Source of the DNA: Variovorax sp. YR216
GTDB taxonomy: Bacteria; Pseudomonadota; Gammaproteobacteria; Burkholderiales; Burkholderiaceae_C
Assembly (NCBI RefSeq): GCF_900107745.1
Contig: NZ_FNRO01000001.1
Coordinates: forward strand, 744,001-808,000
Reading direction: 5' to 3'
DNA: 64,000 bases
The translations under genes were made by a program, and so were the position numbers. The stretch's first letter is position 1. Every line of letters starts with the position of its first letter. The notes under the pieces are model-generated. The model ran no database searches. It had not been told where the DNA came from and saw only the letters and a program-made list of their open reading frames with translations. Below, in pieces: positions 8,473 to 17,239 of this stretch.

Positions 8473-10920
8473 ATGCACACCCCCACTACGCGCGCGGATG
8501 ACGCCGCGCCGATCTCGCTCGACTCCTTCGACCCCCGTTCCGGCTCGCGGCTGGAACGGCTGGTGTTCAACAACCGGCTCGTGGTCATCGTCGCCTGCGC
8601 GCTGATCACGATCGCGCTGGGCCTCATGGCCTGGTCGAAGCTGGGCCTCAACGCCAGCTTCGAGAAGATGATCCCGCGCAGCCATCCGTACATCCAGAAC
8701 TACCTGGAGCACCGCGCCGACCTGCGCGGCCTGGGCAACTCGCTGCGCATCGTGGTGGAGAACACCGACGGCGACATCTACCAGCCCAGGTACCTCGACG
8801 CGCTCAAGCACCTGCAGGATGAGCTCTTCCTCACCCCCGGCGTGGACCGCGCCTGGATGAAGTCGCTCTGGGCACCTGGCGTGCGCTGGACCGAAGTGAC
8901 CGAGGAAGGCTTCCGCGGCGGCCCGGTCATGCCGGACAACTACGACGGCTCGCCGCGCGCCACCGAGCAGCTGCGCGGCAACATCGCGCGCGCCGGCCTC
9001 TCGGGCAGCCTCGTCGGCAACGACTTCAAGTCGAGCATGATCATCGTGCCCCTCCTCGACAAGGACCCGACCACCGGCCAGCGCATCGACTACCGCGCGC
9101 TCTCGCACACGCTGGACAAGCTCGCCGCCAGCTACGAACAGGACGCCAGCGGCAAGCCCACCGGCATCAAGGTGCACGCCGTCGGCTTCGCCAAGCTCGT
9201 CGGCGACCTGATCGACGGACTGCACCAGGTGGCGCTGTACTTCGCCATCGCGGCGCTGGTCGCGGCGGCCATCATCTATCTCTACACCCGGTGCCTGCGC
9301 AGCACCGCGCTCGTGATCGCGTGCTCGCTCGTGGCCGTCGTGTGGCAGCTCGGGCTGGTGGCGGGCCTCGGCTTCGAACTCGACCCCTACTCCATCCTCG
9401 TGCCCTTCCTGGTGTTCGCGATTGGCGTCTCGCACGGCGCGCAGAAGATGAACGGGATCATGCAGGACATCGGCCGTGGCGCGCACAAGCTGGTCGCCGC
9501 GCGCTTCACCTTCCGCCGCCTCTTCCTCGCGGGCCTCACGGCGCTGGTGGCCGACGTGGTGGGCTTCGCGGTGCTGATGGTGATCGACATCCCGGTCATC
9601 AAGGACCTCGCGCTCACCGCCAGCATCGGCGTGGGCGTGCTGATCTTCACCAACCTGATCCTGCTGCCGGTGCTGCTGTCGTACATCGGTGTGAGCCCGG
9701 CCGCCGCCGCGCGCAGCCTGCGCGCCGACAACAACGCCGGTGCCTCGCGCCTGAACGCATGGCTCGGCCACTTCACCGAGCGCAAGTGGGCCGTGCGCAC
9801 CATCGGCGCCGCCGCCGCGCTGCTCGCGATCGGCTTCGCCGCCAGCACGCACCTGAAGATCGGCGACCTCGATCCGGGTGCGCCGGAGCTGCGCCCGCAG
9901 TCGCGCTACAACCGCGACAACGCCTACATCACGGCGAACTACTCGCTGTCGAGCGACACCTTCGCGGTGATCGTGAAGACCGCGAAGGAAGGCTGCCTGC
10001 AGTACGGCACGCTGGTCGAGGCCGACCGCCTCGCCTGGGCCCTGCAACAGGTGCCGGGCGTGCAGACCACGGTGTCGCTCACCAATGCGGTGCGGCAGAT
10101 CACCGCGGGCAGCAACGAAGGCAGCCCCAAGTGGCTCACCATCGCGCGCAACCAGGACGTGCTGAACTACGGCGCGCAGCAGGCCAGCGTGAACAACCCC
10201 GAGCTGTTCAACACCGACTGCTCGGTGATGCCGGTGATCGCGTATCTCTCGGACCACCGTGCCGAGACGCTGGACCGCGTGGTCGCCGCGAGCGCCGCCT
10301 TCGCCGATGCGCACAGCAACGAAGACCGCAAGTTCCTGCTCGCCGCCGGTGGCGCGGGCATCGAGGCCGCGACCAACATCGTGGTGCACAAGGCCTGGAA
10401 CGAGATGCTCGTGCTGGTCTACGCTGCCGTCATCGCACTGTGCTTCGTCACCTTCCGCAGCTGGCGCGCAGTGGTCGTGGCCGTCGTGCCGCTCATCATC
10501 ACCTCGGTGATGTGCGAGGCGCTCATGGTGTGCCTGGGCATCGGCGTCAAGGTCGCGACCCTGCCGGTGATCGCACTCGGCGTGGGCATCGGCGTGGACT
10601 ACGCGCTGTACCTGCTCAGCGTGCAGCTCGCCGAACAGCGCCAGGGCGCGACGCTCGGCGAAGCCTATGCACGTGCGCTGCGCTTCACCGGCAAGGTGGT
10701 CGCGCTGGTCGGCGTCACGCTGGCCGCCGGCGTGCTGACGTGGGCCCTGTCGCCCATCAAGTTCCAGGCCGACATGGGCATCCTGCTGGCGTTCATGTTC
10801 ATCTGGAACATGGTCGGCGCGGTGCTACTGATTCCCGCGCTGTCGCACTTCCTGCTTCGCCCCCGCGCGAACGAGCCCGCGTCGCAGCCCGCCGCCGCCG
10901 CTGCGCCGAACGCGGCTTGA
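8473..10920 (+). CDS. RND/MMPL-type transporter
   Basis: 815 residues. A first transmembrane helix (LVVIVACALITIALGLMAW) is followed by a large periplasmic domain, then a membrane block near 255-415 (including FLVFAIGVSHGAQKMNG), a second TM helix near 435-450 with a second periplasmic domain, and a final helix block near 650-800 (ALGVGIGVDYALYLLSVQL). This two-fold MMPL/SSD layout of about 800 residues is typical of single-gene RND exporters of lipids or hopanoids, distinct from 1,000-residue AcrB-like pumps. The C-terminus is Ala/Pro-rich. It is the inner membrane motor of the DUF1302 module; direction and substrate are unknown. Confidence 0.85.
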   Translation: MHTPTTRADDAAPISLDSFDPRSGSRLERLVFNNRLVVIVACALITIALGLMAWSKLGLNASFEKMIPRSHPYIQNYLEHRADLRGLGNSLRIVVENTDGDIYQPRYLDALKHLQDELFLTPGVDRAWMKSLWAPGVRWTEVTEEGFRGGPVMPDNYDGSPRATEQLRGNIARAGLSGSLVGNDFKSSMIIVPLLDKDPTTGQRIDYRALSHTLDKLAASYEQDASGKPTGIKVHAVGFAKLVGDLIDGLHQVALYFAIAALVAAAIIYLYTRCLRSTALVIACSLVAVVWQLGLVAGLGFELDPYSILVPFLVFAIGVSHGAQKMNGIMQDIGRGAHKLVAARFTFRRLFLAGLTALVADVVGFAVLMVIDIPVIKDLALTASIGVGVLIFTNLILLPVLLSYIGVSPAAAARSLRADNNAGASRLNAWLGHFTERKWAVRTIGAAAALLAIGFAASTHLKIGDLDPGAPELRPQSRYNRDNAYITANYSLSSDTFAVIVKTAKEGCLQYGTLVEADRLAWALQQVPGVQTTVSLTNAVRQITAGSNEGSPKWLTIARNQDVLNYGAQQASVNNPELFNTDCSVMPVIAYLSDHRAETLDRVVAASAAFADAHSNEDRKFLLAAGGAGIEAATNIVVHKAWNEMLVLVYAAVIALCFVTFRSWRAVVVAVVPLIITSVMCEALMVCLGIGVKVATLPVIALGVGIGVDYALYLLSVQLAEQRQGATLGEAYARALRFTGKVVALVGVTLAAGVLTWALSPIKFQADMGILLAFMFIWNMVGAVLLIPALSHFLLRPRANEPASQPAAAAAPNAA

Positions 10921-10945
10921 TTCCCAACGATTCGTCTCCAGAAAA

Positions 10946-11416
10946 ATGACACCCCTCAAGAACTACAACATCGCCACGCTGAAGGACCACGTCGGCCACG
11001 ACTTCGGCGCCTCGTCCCCGACCCTGCTCGACCAGCGTCGCATCGACCGCTTTGCCGGATGCACCGGCGACGAGCAGTGGATCCACATCGATGCCGAACG
11101 TGCTCGCACGGAGAGCCCCTTCGGCCAGACCATCGCGCACGGGCTGCTCGTCCTCTCGCTCATTCCTTCCGCGCATTTCGAGCTCGGCGTCTATCCCACC
11201 GACGCCAAGGGCGTGCTGAACTACGGCTTCGACCGCGTGCGCTTTCTTTCGCCAGTGCCGAGCGGCACCTATGTCCGACTTCACATCGAACTGGTCGAAG
11301 TCACCGAGAAGCAGCCCGGCCAATGGCTGGTGCGCTGCAAGAACACGGCCTATGCCGGTGGCGACACCTGGCGCCCGGTGATGGTGGCCGAATCACTCGC
11401 GATGGTGGTGTCATGA
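10946..11416 (+). CDS. MaoC-like (R)-specific enoyl-CoA hydratase
   Basis: 156 residues, the size of a single hot-dog MaoC domain. The hydratase-2 motif is intact: GDEQWIHIDAERA, then SPFGQTIAHGLLVLSL, containing the catalytic Asp/His pair. PhaJ-like enzymes hydrate trans-2-enoyl-CoA to (R)-3-hydroxyacyl-CoA, the substrate of PHA synthases. The stop codon overlaps the phaC start (ATGA), which strongly supports a PhaJ-type supply role, although NodN-like members of the family act elsewhere. Confidence 0.8.
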   Translation: MTPLKNYNIATLKDHVGHDFGASSPTLLDQRRIDRFAGCTGDEQWIHIDAERARTESPFGQTIAHGLLVLSLIPSAHFELGVYPTDAKGVLNYGFDRVRFLSPVPSGTYVRLHIELVEVTEKQPGQWLVRCKNTAYAGGDTWRPVMVAESLAMVVS

Positions 11417-13083
11417 GCAAGGGCGTCCGCATCCGATCCGACCTCGTCCGCAACGGCTCGCGACTCAGCGATTCCTTCATTTCGTTGGCGATTGCCGTCT
11501 GTCGCCGGCCCTTCGAGACGATCAGTAGCCTGCAGCGCTCCAGCACGGCCCTGCTGAAGGCCACCACCGGCTTCTCGGAGATCGAACCTGCCGCGGGCGA
11601 CCGCCGGTTCGACGATCCGGCGTGGACCCACAACCCGGTGTACCGCGCGCTCATGCAGAGCCACCTCGCGCTCGCGAAGGAGGTGCACCGGCTGGCGAGC
11701 GAGCTCGATCTCTCGCCGCGCGACGAGGCTCGTGCGCACATGGCGCTCAGCATGGTCGCGGACACGCTGGCGCCGACCAACACGCTCGTGGGCAACCCCG
11801 CCGCGATCCGCCGCACGCTCGAGACCGGCGGCCGCAACCTCTTCGAAGGCACGAGGCAGCTCGCCGCCGACTGGCGCGACAACGGCGGCCTGCCCTCCAT
11901 GGTCGACGGATCGAAGTTCGGCGTCGGCCGCAACCTCGCCGTCACGCCCGGTGCGGTGGTGCACCGCCACGCCATGCTGGAGCTGATCGAATACAAGGCG
12001 CAGACGAAGACGGTGCACGGCACGCCGCTCTTCATCGTGCCCCCTCAGATCAACAAGTACTACATCTGGGACTTGGCGCCCGGCCGCAGCCTGATCGAGC
12101 ACCTGGTGCAGCAAGGCTTCCAGGTCTTCGTGGTGAGCTGGTTCGATCCGGGTCCGGAGCAGTCGGAATGGGGGCTGCACGACTACGTGCTCGCGCTCGA
12201 AGACGCGATGCAGGCGGTGCGGGAGATCTCGCGCTCGCCGCAGATGCACGTGCTCGGCGCGTGCTCGGGCGGCATCACCTCCGCCGCGCTGCTCGCCTAC
12301 CTGCAAGCCAAGGGAAGCGACTGGGCGCGCAGCCTGACGCTGCTCGTCTCGCTGCTCGACATCGGCAGCATTGCCGACAGCTCGATGGGCCTCTTCGCGC
12401 ACCTGGAGACGCTCGAACTGGCGCGCACCGTGAGCGGCAACACCGGCGTGCTGCAAGGCAAGGACCTCGCCAAGGTCTTCGCGTGGCTGCGGCCGAACGA
12501 GCTGGTGTGGAACTACTGGGTCAACAACTACCTGATGGGCGAGAAGCCGCCGACCTTCGACATCCTCTACTGGAACTCCGACACCACGCGCCTGCCCGCG
12601 CGGCTGCACGCCGACTTCATCGCGCTGCTGGAGACCAATGCGCTCACGCACGAGGGCGGGCTGTCGATCGGCGAGCTGCCGCTGCAGCTCTCGAACGTCA
12701 CCTGCGACAGCTACATCGTGGCCGGCCGCACCGACCACATCACGCCGTGGGACGGCTGCTACCAGACGCGCAACATGCTCGGCGGGGAAAGCGAATTCGT
12801 GCTGACCTCCAGCGGGCATGTTCAATCGATCGTCACGCCGCCGGGCGCCAAGAAGGCCTCGTTCATGACCAACGCCGGCACGCACGATTCGCCGGAAAGC
12901 TTCGAGGCCGACGCGAAGACCCACGAAGGCAGCTGGTGGCCGCATCTCTCGACGTGGCTTGCCGAACGCTCCGATGCAGAGCGACGCGCACCCGCGCGCG
13001 AAGGCTCGCGCAAGCATCCGCCGCTGTGTGACGCGCCGGGCACCTATGTGCTGGCGGCCAGCGAACCGGCGGCGGCCGAATGA
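11413..13083 (+). CDS. phaC: Poly(3-hydroxyalkanoate) synthase, class II-like
   Basis: 556 residues from the ATG that overlaps the hydratase stop. The PhaC catalytic triad is visible: Cys284 in the lipase-like box LGACSGG, Asp441 in VAGRTDHITPW and His469 in SSGHVQSIV. Other PhaC signatures are PPQINKYYIWDLAPGRS, VFVVSWFDPG and ELVWNYWVNNYLMGE. The length and lack of a phaE/phaR partner, together with the adjacent mcl-type depolymerase, point to class II (medium-chain-length) rather than class I or III. It polymerises (R)-3-hydroxyacyl-CoA in the cytoplasm. Substrate range cannot be read directly. The 3' end overlaps phaZ by four bases. Confidence 0.9.
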   Translation: MSKGVRIRSDLVRNGSRLSDSFISLAIAVCRRPFETISSLQRSSTALLKATTGFSEIEPAAGDRRFDDPAWTHNPVYRALMQSHLALAKEVHRLASELDLSPRDEARAHMALSMVADTLAPTNTLVGNPAAIRRTLETGGRNLFEGTRQLAADWRDNGGLPSMVDGSKFGVGRNLAVTPGAVVHRHAMLELIEYKAQTKTVHGTPLFIVPPQINKYYIWDLAPGRSLIEHLVQQGFQVFVVSWFDPGPEQSEWGLHDYVLALEDAMQAVREISRSPQMHVLGACSGGITSAALLAYLQAKGSDWARSLTLLVSLLDIGSIADSSMGLFAHLETLELARTVSGNTGVLQGKDLAKVFAWLRPNELVWNYWVNNYLMGEKPPTFDILYWNSDTTRLPARLHADFIALLETNALTHEGGLSIGELPLQLSNVTCDSYIVAGRTDHITPWDGCYQTRNMLGGESEFVLTSSGHVQSIVTPPGAKKASFMTNAGTHDSPESFEADAKTHEGSWWPHLSTWLAERSDAERRAPAREGSRKHPPLCDAPGTYVLAASEPAAAE

Positions 13084-13919
13084 GCCGGGCGAGCAAGCCC
13101 CTGGAGACCTTCCCGGTCCGCATCGGTGCCCAGCGCCTGCGCGTCGCCATCGGCGGTGCGGCGCAGGCGGAGCGCACCCTGCTGCTGTTCAACGGCATCG
13201 GCGCCAGCGTGGAGACGATGGCGCCGTTCATGGCGGGCTTCACCCGCACGCGGGTCGTCACCTTCGACGCGCCCGGCGTCGGCGAATCGCCCGCGCCACT
13301 GCTGCCCTACCGGCCGCGCGACATTGCGCAACTCGGCGCCGACGTGCTCGCCCGACTCGACGTCAAGGACGCGCATGTGTTCGGCGTCTCGTGGGGCGGC
13401 GCAATCGCGCAGGAGTTTGCGATCAACCATCCGCGCCGCTGCAAGACCCTCACCCTCGCGGCCACCTGCGCCGGCATCGTGATGGTGCCCGGCCGGCTCA
13501 ACGTGCTGTTCAAGATGCTCAGCCCGCGGCGCTACACCGACCCGGCCTACCTGATGCAGATCGGCGGCGATCTCTACGGCGGCGAACTGCGGCTCGAAAC
13601 GGAGCTGCTGCAGCTGCACGCCGAATCGATGCGCAGCCCGAGCCGCCACGGGTATCTCTACCAGCTGCTCGCCACCGTGGGCTGGACGAGCTGGCCGCGC
13701 CTGAACCGCGTCGAGGCACCCGCCCTGGTGCTGATGGGCGACGACGACCCGATCGTGCCGCCCATCAACGGCCGCATCCTCGCCTCGGGCCTGCGCAAGG
13801 CCACGCTGGAGACGGTCGATTGCGGACACCTCTTCGTGCTCACCCGTGCAGCGCAGACGGCGCGACGGGTCGAGGCGTTCATGGATCAGCACGCGGCGGC
13901 TGCGGTCCGGGACTCTTAA
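13080..13919 (+). CDS. phaZ: Intracellular poly(3-hydroxyalkanoate) depolymerase, alpha/beta hydrolase
   Basis: 279 residues, the size of Pseudomonas mcl-PHA depolymerase. Matching landmarks are LLLFNGIGASVE, FDAPGVGES, the nucleophile elbow GVSWGGAIAQ (Ser104), AATCAGIVMVPG, SPRRYTDP, LMGDDDPIVPP (acid) and DCGHLFVLTRA (His). No signal peptide, so it acts on cytoplasmic granules. Its start overlaps the phaC stop (ATGA). The phaC-phaZ order is that of mcl-PHA loci, but no phasin gene or second synthase follows. The operon appears to end here. Confidence 0.85.
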   Translation: MSRASKPLETFPVRIGAQRLRVAIGGAAQAERTLLLFNGIGASVETMAPFMAGFTRTRVVTFDAPGVGESPAPLLPYRPRDIAQLGADVLARLDVKDAHVFGVSWGGAIAQEFAINHPRRCKTLTLAATCAGIVMVPGRLNVLFKMLSPRRYTDPAYLMQIGGDLYGGELRLETELLQLHAESMRSPSRHGYLYQLLATVGWTSWPRLNRVEAPALVLMGDDDPIVPPINGRILASGLRKATLETVDCGHLFVLTRAAQTARRVEAFMDQHAAAAVRDS

Positions 13920-14024
13920 GACCAAAGTTCAACCAACGCATCGGCGCAACACCAGACTGTTCCCAAGCAACGGAACGTGTGCTCAAATCGCGCCCCGCTG
14001 CAATCCCTACGCAGGAGGGCATCC

Positions 14025-14684
14025 ATGGGCAAGAATCTGGCGTTCGTCTGTGCGACAGCGCTGGTTTGCGGTTGCGCCACGCAGCCCACGACCACCCCGG
14101 GCACCGGCTCGGGCGCGTCGTACATGCCCATGGTCGACATGAAGGGCGTGGACCCGAACATCCTCACGACAGACGTCGCCGCCTGCCGCACCATGGCATC
14201 CAACGTGCGCGTGCTGCCGGTCAAGGGCCAGGGAAGCAACGAGGTGGCCGATGCGGTCGCACTGGGCGTGGGCATCGTCGTGCCGTTCGGCTTCGTGGGG
14301 ATGGCCGTCTTTTCCGGCATCGTTTCCGGCCTGAATGACGAGAACAAGCCCCGGCTCGCCGACGCGTCGCTTCAGCAGAAGACGCTGGTCAACTGCATGG
14401 CCCGCAAGGGCTATCGCAATCTCGATCCGCATGTGACCGTCGCCTACGTGCCGCGGCCGCCGGAGCCGGATGCGAAGGCGGTCCGGACAGGAAGGGACAC
14501 CTACGTGGCCGAGAGCTACGCCAAGGCGAATGTCTGTCACGGTCCGGCGCGCACCGTGCTCGCGGGCAAGGGCCCCGGCTTCGAGCGGCACAGCGTCGTC
14601 TGCGCGAATGGGCAGCGCGCCATCTTGCGATGCGAGTTCGGAAACTGCACCCCGGAGCCGATGGACGTGGCCCTGGGCCAGTGA
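14025..14684 (+). CDS. Putative lipoprotein with a glycine-zipper-like segment
   Basis: 219 residues from the ATG preceded by GGAGGG. The N-terminus is a lipoprotein signal (FVCATALVCGC; modified Cys at residue 17) followed by a Thr/Gly-rich linker. A hydrophobic glycine-rich stretch near residues 75-105 (ALGVGIVVPFGFVGMAVFSG) may insert into or associate with membranes. The C-terminal part has several cysteines (CHGP, VCANGQ, CEFGNC) that could form disulphides. I do not recognise the family. It stands alone, convergent with the tautomerase gene. Confidence 0.65.
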   Translation: MGKNLAFVCATALVCGCATQPTTTPGTGSGASYMPMVDMKGVDPNILTTDVAACRTMASNVRVLPVKGQGSNEVADAVALGVGIVVPFGFVGMAVFSGIVSGLNDENKPRLADASLQQKTLVNCMARKGYRNLDPHVTVAYVPRPPEPDAKAVRTGRDTYVAESYAKANVCHGPARTVLAGKGPGFERHSVVCANGQRAILRCEFGNCTPEPMDVALGQ

Positions 14685-14700
14685 CCGGGCGCCCCTTGGC

Positions 14701-14901
14701 TCACCCGGCCGGCGGCGCGGGATCACTCCAGAGCTTGCCGCCGGTGGCCCAGTCGTGCCTTGCGATGTCGAAGAAGAGAACGTCGACGCCGTCCGGCGAT
14801 CCACCGAGCGTGCGCACGGTCGCTTCCGTCAGGGCTTGCGCGAGTGCGCGCTTCTGTTCGACCGTGCGGCCTTCGAAGAGCTCGACGCGGATGGTTGGCA
14901 T
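14701..14901 (-). CDS. 4-oxalocrotonate tautomerase family protein
   Basis: 66 residues beginning MPTIRVELFEGRTVEQKRAL. After Met removal Pro1 is the catalytic base of the tautomerase superfamily, and the length is that of single-domain 4-OT subunits. The VDVLFFDIARHDWATGG tail matches family members. These enzymes isomerise enol-keto acids, for example in meta-cleavage pathways. It follows the aldolase gene by 38 bases in the same direction, so the two may act in one pathway, but substrate is unknown. Confidence 0.8.
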   Translation of the reverse strand: MPTIRVELFEGRTVEQKRALAQALTEATVRTLGGSPDGVDVLFFDIARHDWATGGKLWSDPAPPAG

Positions 14902-14939
14902 GGTTGCATCTCCAGTTGGTTCAGGGGTTCGTCAGTCGC

Positions 14940-15695
14940 TCAATGGCGATAGCCCGGCATGGAGCGATCCAGCCGCCTCAGCAGCGCCGGCCACTCCACG
15001 TCGCCGTCCCACTCGCTGCCGTCGCCGACCCATTCGCGGTAGGTGCGCGCGGCCATCTCGTCGCTCGCAACCCGCACCGCGCCGCCCGTGGCCGCCATGG
15101 CACGAAGCTGCGCCTGTGCGGCGCGCTCGAGCAGGTGCATCAGCATCCAGGCCTCGGCGACGGTGCGCCCCACCACCAGCGTGCCGTGGTTCTCCAGGAT
15201 CAGGCCGTCGAGCACGCCGAGTTCCGCGACGAGCCGCTGCTGCTCGTCGGCGCCGAGCGCGAGTCCTTCATAGGCATGGCGGCCCAGTCGCCCATGCAGC
15301 CGCATCGCGTACTGCGATGTCGCCTGCAGGCCGTTCGGCAGCATCGACAAGGCCACGCCCCACGGCGTGTGCAGGTGTATGACGCACTCGATGTCAGGCC
15401 GCGCCGCATGCACCGCCCCGTGGATCGCAAAGCCGCTGGGATTCACGCGCGCGCCCGAGCCGTCGACCACCTCGCCGCGCACGTTCACCTTGACCAGGCT
15501 GCTCGCGGTGATCTCGTCGAAGGTGGCGCCGAAGGGGTTCAGCAGATAGTGGCCGGGCTCACCCGGGACGCTCGCCGACAGGTGCGTGTACACCGTGTCG
15601 TCCCAGCCGTTCTGCGCCGCCATGCGGTAGGCGGCCGCGAGGTCGATGCGGACTTCGCGTTCGGTACGTTCACCGGTCTTCAGGCGCTGGTTCAT
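14940..15695 (-). CDS. Class II aldolase/adducin family protein
   Basis: 251 residues from the chosen ATG (MNQRLKTGERTER); an in-frame ATG nine codons upstream is possible but adds hydrophobic noise. The family pattern is clear: GWDDTVYTHLSA, LNPFG..FDEITASSLVKV, and the zinc-binding VIHLHTPWGVALS with a later ENHGTLVVG His. Class II aldolase/adducin proteins include L-fuculose-phosphate aldolase-type and decarboxylase-type enzymes. It sits 33 bases behind the cupin/JmjC gene and precedes the tautomerase, suggesting a small minus-strand operon. Confidence 0.8.
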   Translation of the reverse strand: MNQRLKTGERTEREVRIDLAAAYRMAAQNGWDDTVYTHLSASVPGEPGHYLLNPFGATFDEITASSLVKVNVRGEVVDGSGARVNPSGFAIHGAVHAARPDIECVIHLHTPWGVALSMLPNGLQATSQYAMRLHGRLGRHAYEGLALGADEQQRLVAELGVLDGLILENHGTLVVGRTVAEAWMLMHLLERAAQAQLRAMAATGGAVRVASDEMAARTYREWVGDGSEWDGDVEWPALLRRLDRSMPGYRH

Positions 15696-15728
15696 GGCTG
15701 ACAGGCAGTATGCCAGCGGCACTGAAAG

Positions 15729-17021
15729 CTACCAGTTGCGGATGTCGGGGTTCCGGAAGGAGAAGTCGTTGGGCACGTCCAGATTCGAATACGACAGGGA
15801 CATGCAGAGGTCGAGCGACACCACCTGGTGCCACCAGGCGAGCGGAAGGAAGAGGGTCTCCCCGGGTTCGACGACCACGTCGAGGACCGTGGCTTCCTTG
15901 AAGAGCGGATAGCGGCCCAGGTCGGGGTCGTCGATATCGACCGGACTGAAGACGTTGTTGAAGTTGTAGAGCTTCGGCGTCTCCAGCGGCGATATGAGGC
16001 GCCAGCGCTTGCGCCCGACCACCTGCGTGTGGAACAGCATGATCGTGTCGTGGTGCAGCGGCGTCTTCGTGCCCGCCGGGCCGAACCAGAAGGATGACCT
16101 CTCGGCCAGTTGCGACCGGTCGCAGGCCGGCGGCAGGCTCCCGATGTCGGCCAGGAGCGGCGAGAACGCCTCGCTGCGCAGGGCCTCGTTGTTGGCGGTG
16201 AGGTAGTAGTCGTTGGTCGGGCCGCCCGCGAGCACGCGATCCACGAAGGGGCCGAGCTGGACGACGCGGCGGTGCGCCAGCTTGTTTTCCTCGTAGTTGG
16301 GGTCCGCGTCGCGGCCGTCCTGGATCTCCACGTCGAACTGACCGAAGCGCCGCTTCAGGTCGTCGGGCGACCAGCGCTTCATCGCCGGCCAGTCGCGGGT
16401 GACATCGGTCAGCACCACGGGATGGCAGCCGCGGACGTAGCGTTCGATGAATTCCTCGCGGGGCGGCGAGGTGCGCTTTTCGACGCGGTCGTACCGCGGT
16501 GCGGACGCCCACAGCTTCTGCAGGTTTCCGGCGACGGATTCGAGCTTGCGTTGAAGCTGCTGCATGCGGCGCCCCGCCAGGAACGCGGGCTCGTTCTCCA
16601 TCGCCCTAATCGCGGCCTCGGCCTGCGCCGCGTCGAGCCCCGCTGCCTTCATGGTCTCCAGCATGGATTCAGGCGTGCAATCCCGCAGCCGGCTCTCGGC
16701 GATCCACTGGCGCCAGTCGCGTGAGAGCTCGGGCGCGGCAGCGGCCGTGGCGCGAGGCCGCGGGGCGGGCGGCAACTCCGGCAAGGCACTGGCCGGGTCC
16801 GCGCGCCGCAGCATGTCTAGGATTTCCGAGAACAAGGCATCGACGAAGCGTCTGTCCGGAACATCGTCGGGAATGCCTGAATGGTCCTTGAGGACATGCT
16901 CGATCGTCGCGCGGACAAAGCCGCTTTGCCGGCGCTCCGCTTCCTTCAGCAGGATGTGCAGGAGATAGGTGCAGGCCCCCAGCTGGGTGGTCTGGTTCGG
17001 TTCAATGGCGTTCGAGTTCAT
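15729..17021 (-). CDS. Cupin-like (JmjC/cupin_8) Fe(II)/2-oxoglutarate oxygenase-type protein
   Basis: 430 residues from an ATG with a good GGAGAAAG ribosome site. The N-terminal ~190 residues are helical with a Pro/Ala linker near 95-115. The C-terminal half is a cupin_8/JmjC-like domain: GCHPVVLTDVTRDWPAMKRW, SFWFGPAGTKTPLHHD near residue 322 (HxD iron-ligand type), GRKRWRLISP, and the distal His in FLPLAWWHQVVSL near 397. All three iron ligands look present, so hydroxylase activity on a protein or small molecule is plausible. The extended helical N-terminus is less common. Its target is unknown; neighbours give no direct hint. Confidence 0.75.
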   Translation of the reverse strand: MNSNAIEPNQTTQLGACTYLLHILLKEAERRQSGFVRATIEHVLKDHSGIPDDVPDRRFVDALFSEILDMLRRADPASALPELPPAPRPRATAAAAPELSRDWRQWIAESRLRDCTPESMLETMKAAGLDAAQAEAAIRAMENEPAFLAGRRMQQLQRKLESVAGNLQKLWASAPRYDRVEKRTSPPREEFIERYVRGCHPVVLTDVTRDWPAMKRWSPDDLKRRFGQFDVEIQDGRDADPNYEENKLAHRRVVQLGPFVDRVLAGGPTNDYYLTANNEALRSEAFSPLLADIGSLPPACDRSQLAERSSFWFGPAGTKTPLHHDTIMLFHTQVVGRKRWRLISPLETPKLYNFNNVFSPVDIDDPDLGRYPLFKEATVLDVVVEPGETLFLPLAWWHQVVSLDLCMSLSYSNLDVPNDFSFRNPDIRNW

Positions 17022-17095
17022 TCTTTCTCCGACGGGTTTCGCCGCGGCGCCGGGGCGCCAGCCCACGCATTCTGGACTCGGCGGCGGCGGCCGGC

Positions 17096-17239
17096 TCACC
17101 CGCCACGGGCAGTGACGAGCGCCAGCGTGGACGGACCCGAGCCGCATGCGAGGTTCCGGTCGGTGCATCCATCCGTCCGGCCGCATCCCGACAACACGGT
17201 CACGCCCGCGAGCAGCATCGCGGCGACGAGCGCCCTCAT
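17096..17239 (-). CDS. Very small lipoprotein (47 aa)
   Basis: The reading frame encodes a signal sequence MRALVAAMLLAGVTVLSGC with a canonical LSGC lipobox (Cys19), followed by a 28-residue mature part with two further cysteines (DGCTDRNLAC). Its ATG overlaps the stop of the upstream kinase-like gene by four bases (ATGA), which argues for translational coupling and a real gene. I know no family. Partnership with the upstream membrane-anchored protein is inferred from the overlap. Confidence 0.55.
   Translation of the reverse strand: MRALVAAMLLAGVTVLSGCGRTDGCTDRNLACGSGPSTLALVTARGG

Noticed and set aside
8113..10389. A 758-codon minus-strand open frame opposite the RND gene
   Set aside because: It is a GC-driven shadow with a His/Arg/Asp-rich peptide typical of antisense frames; the plus strand carries the transporter.
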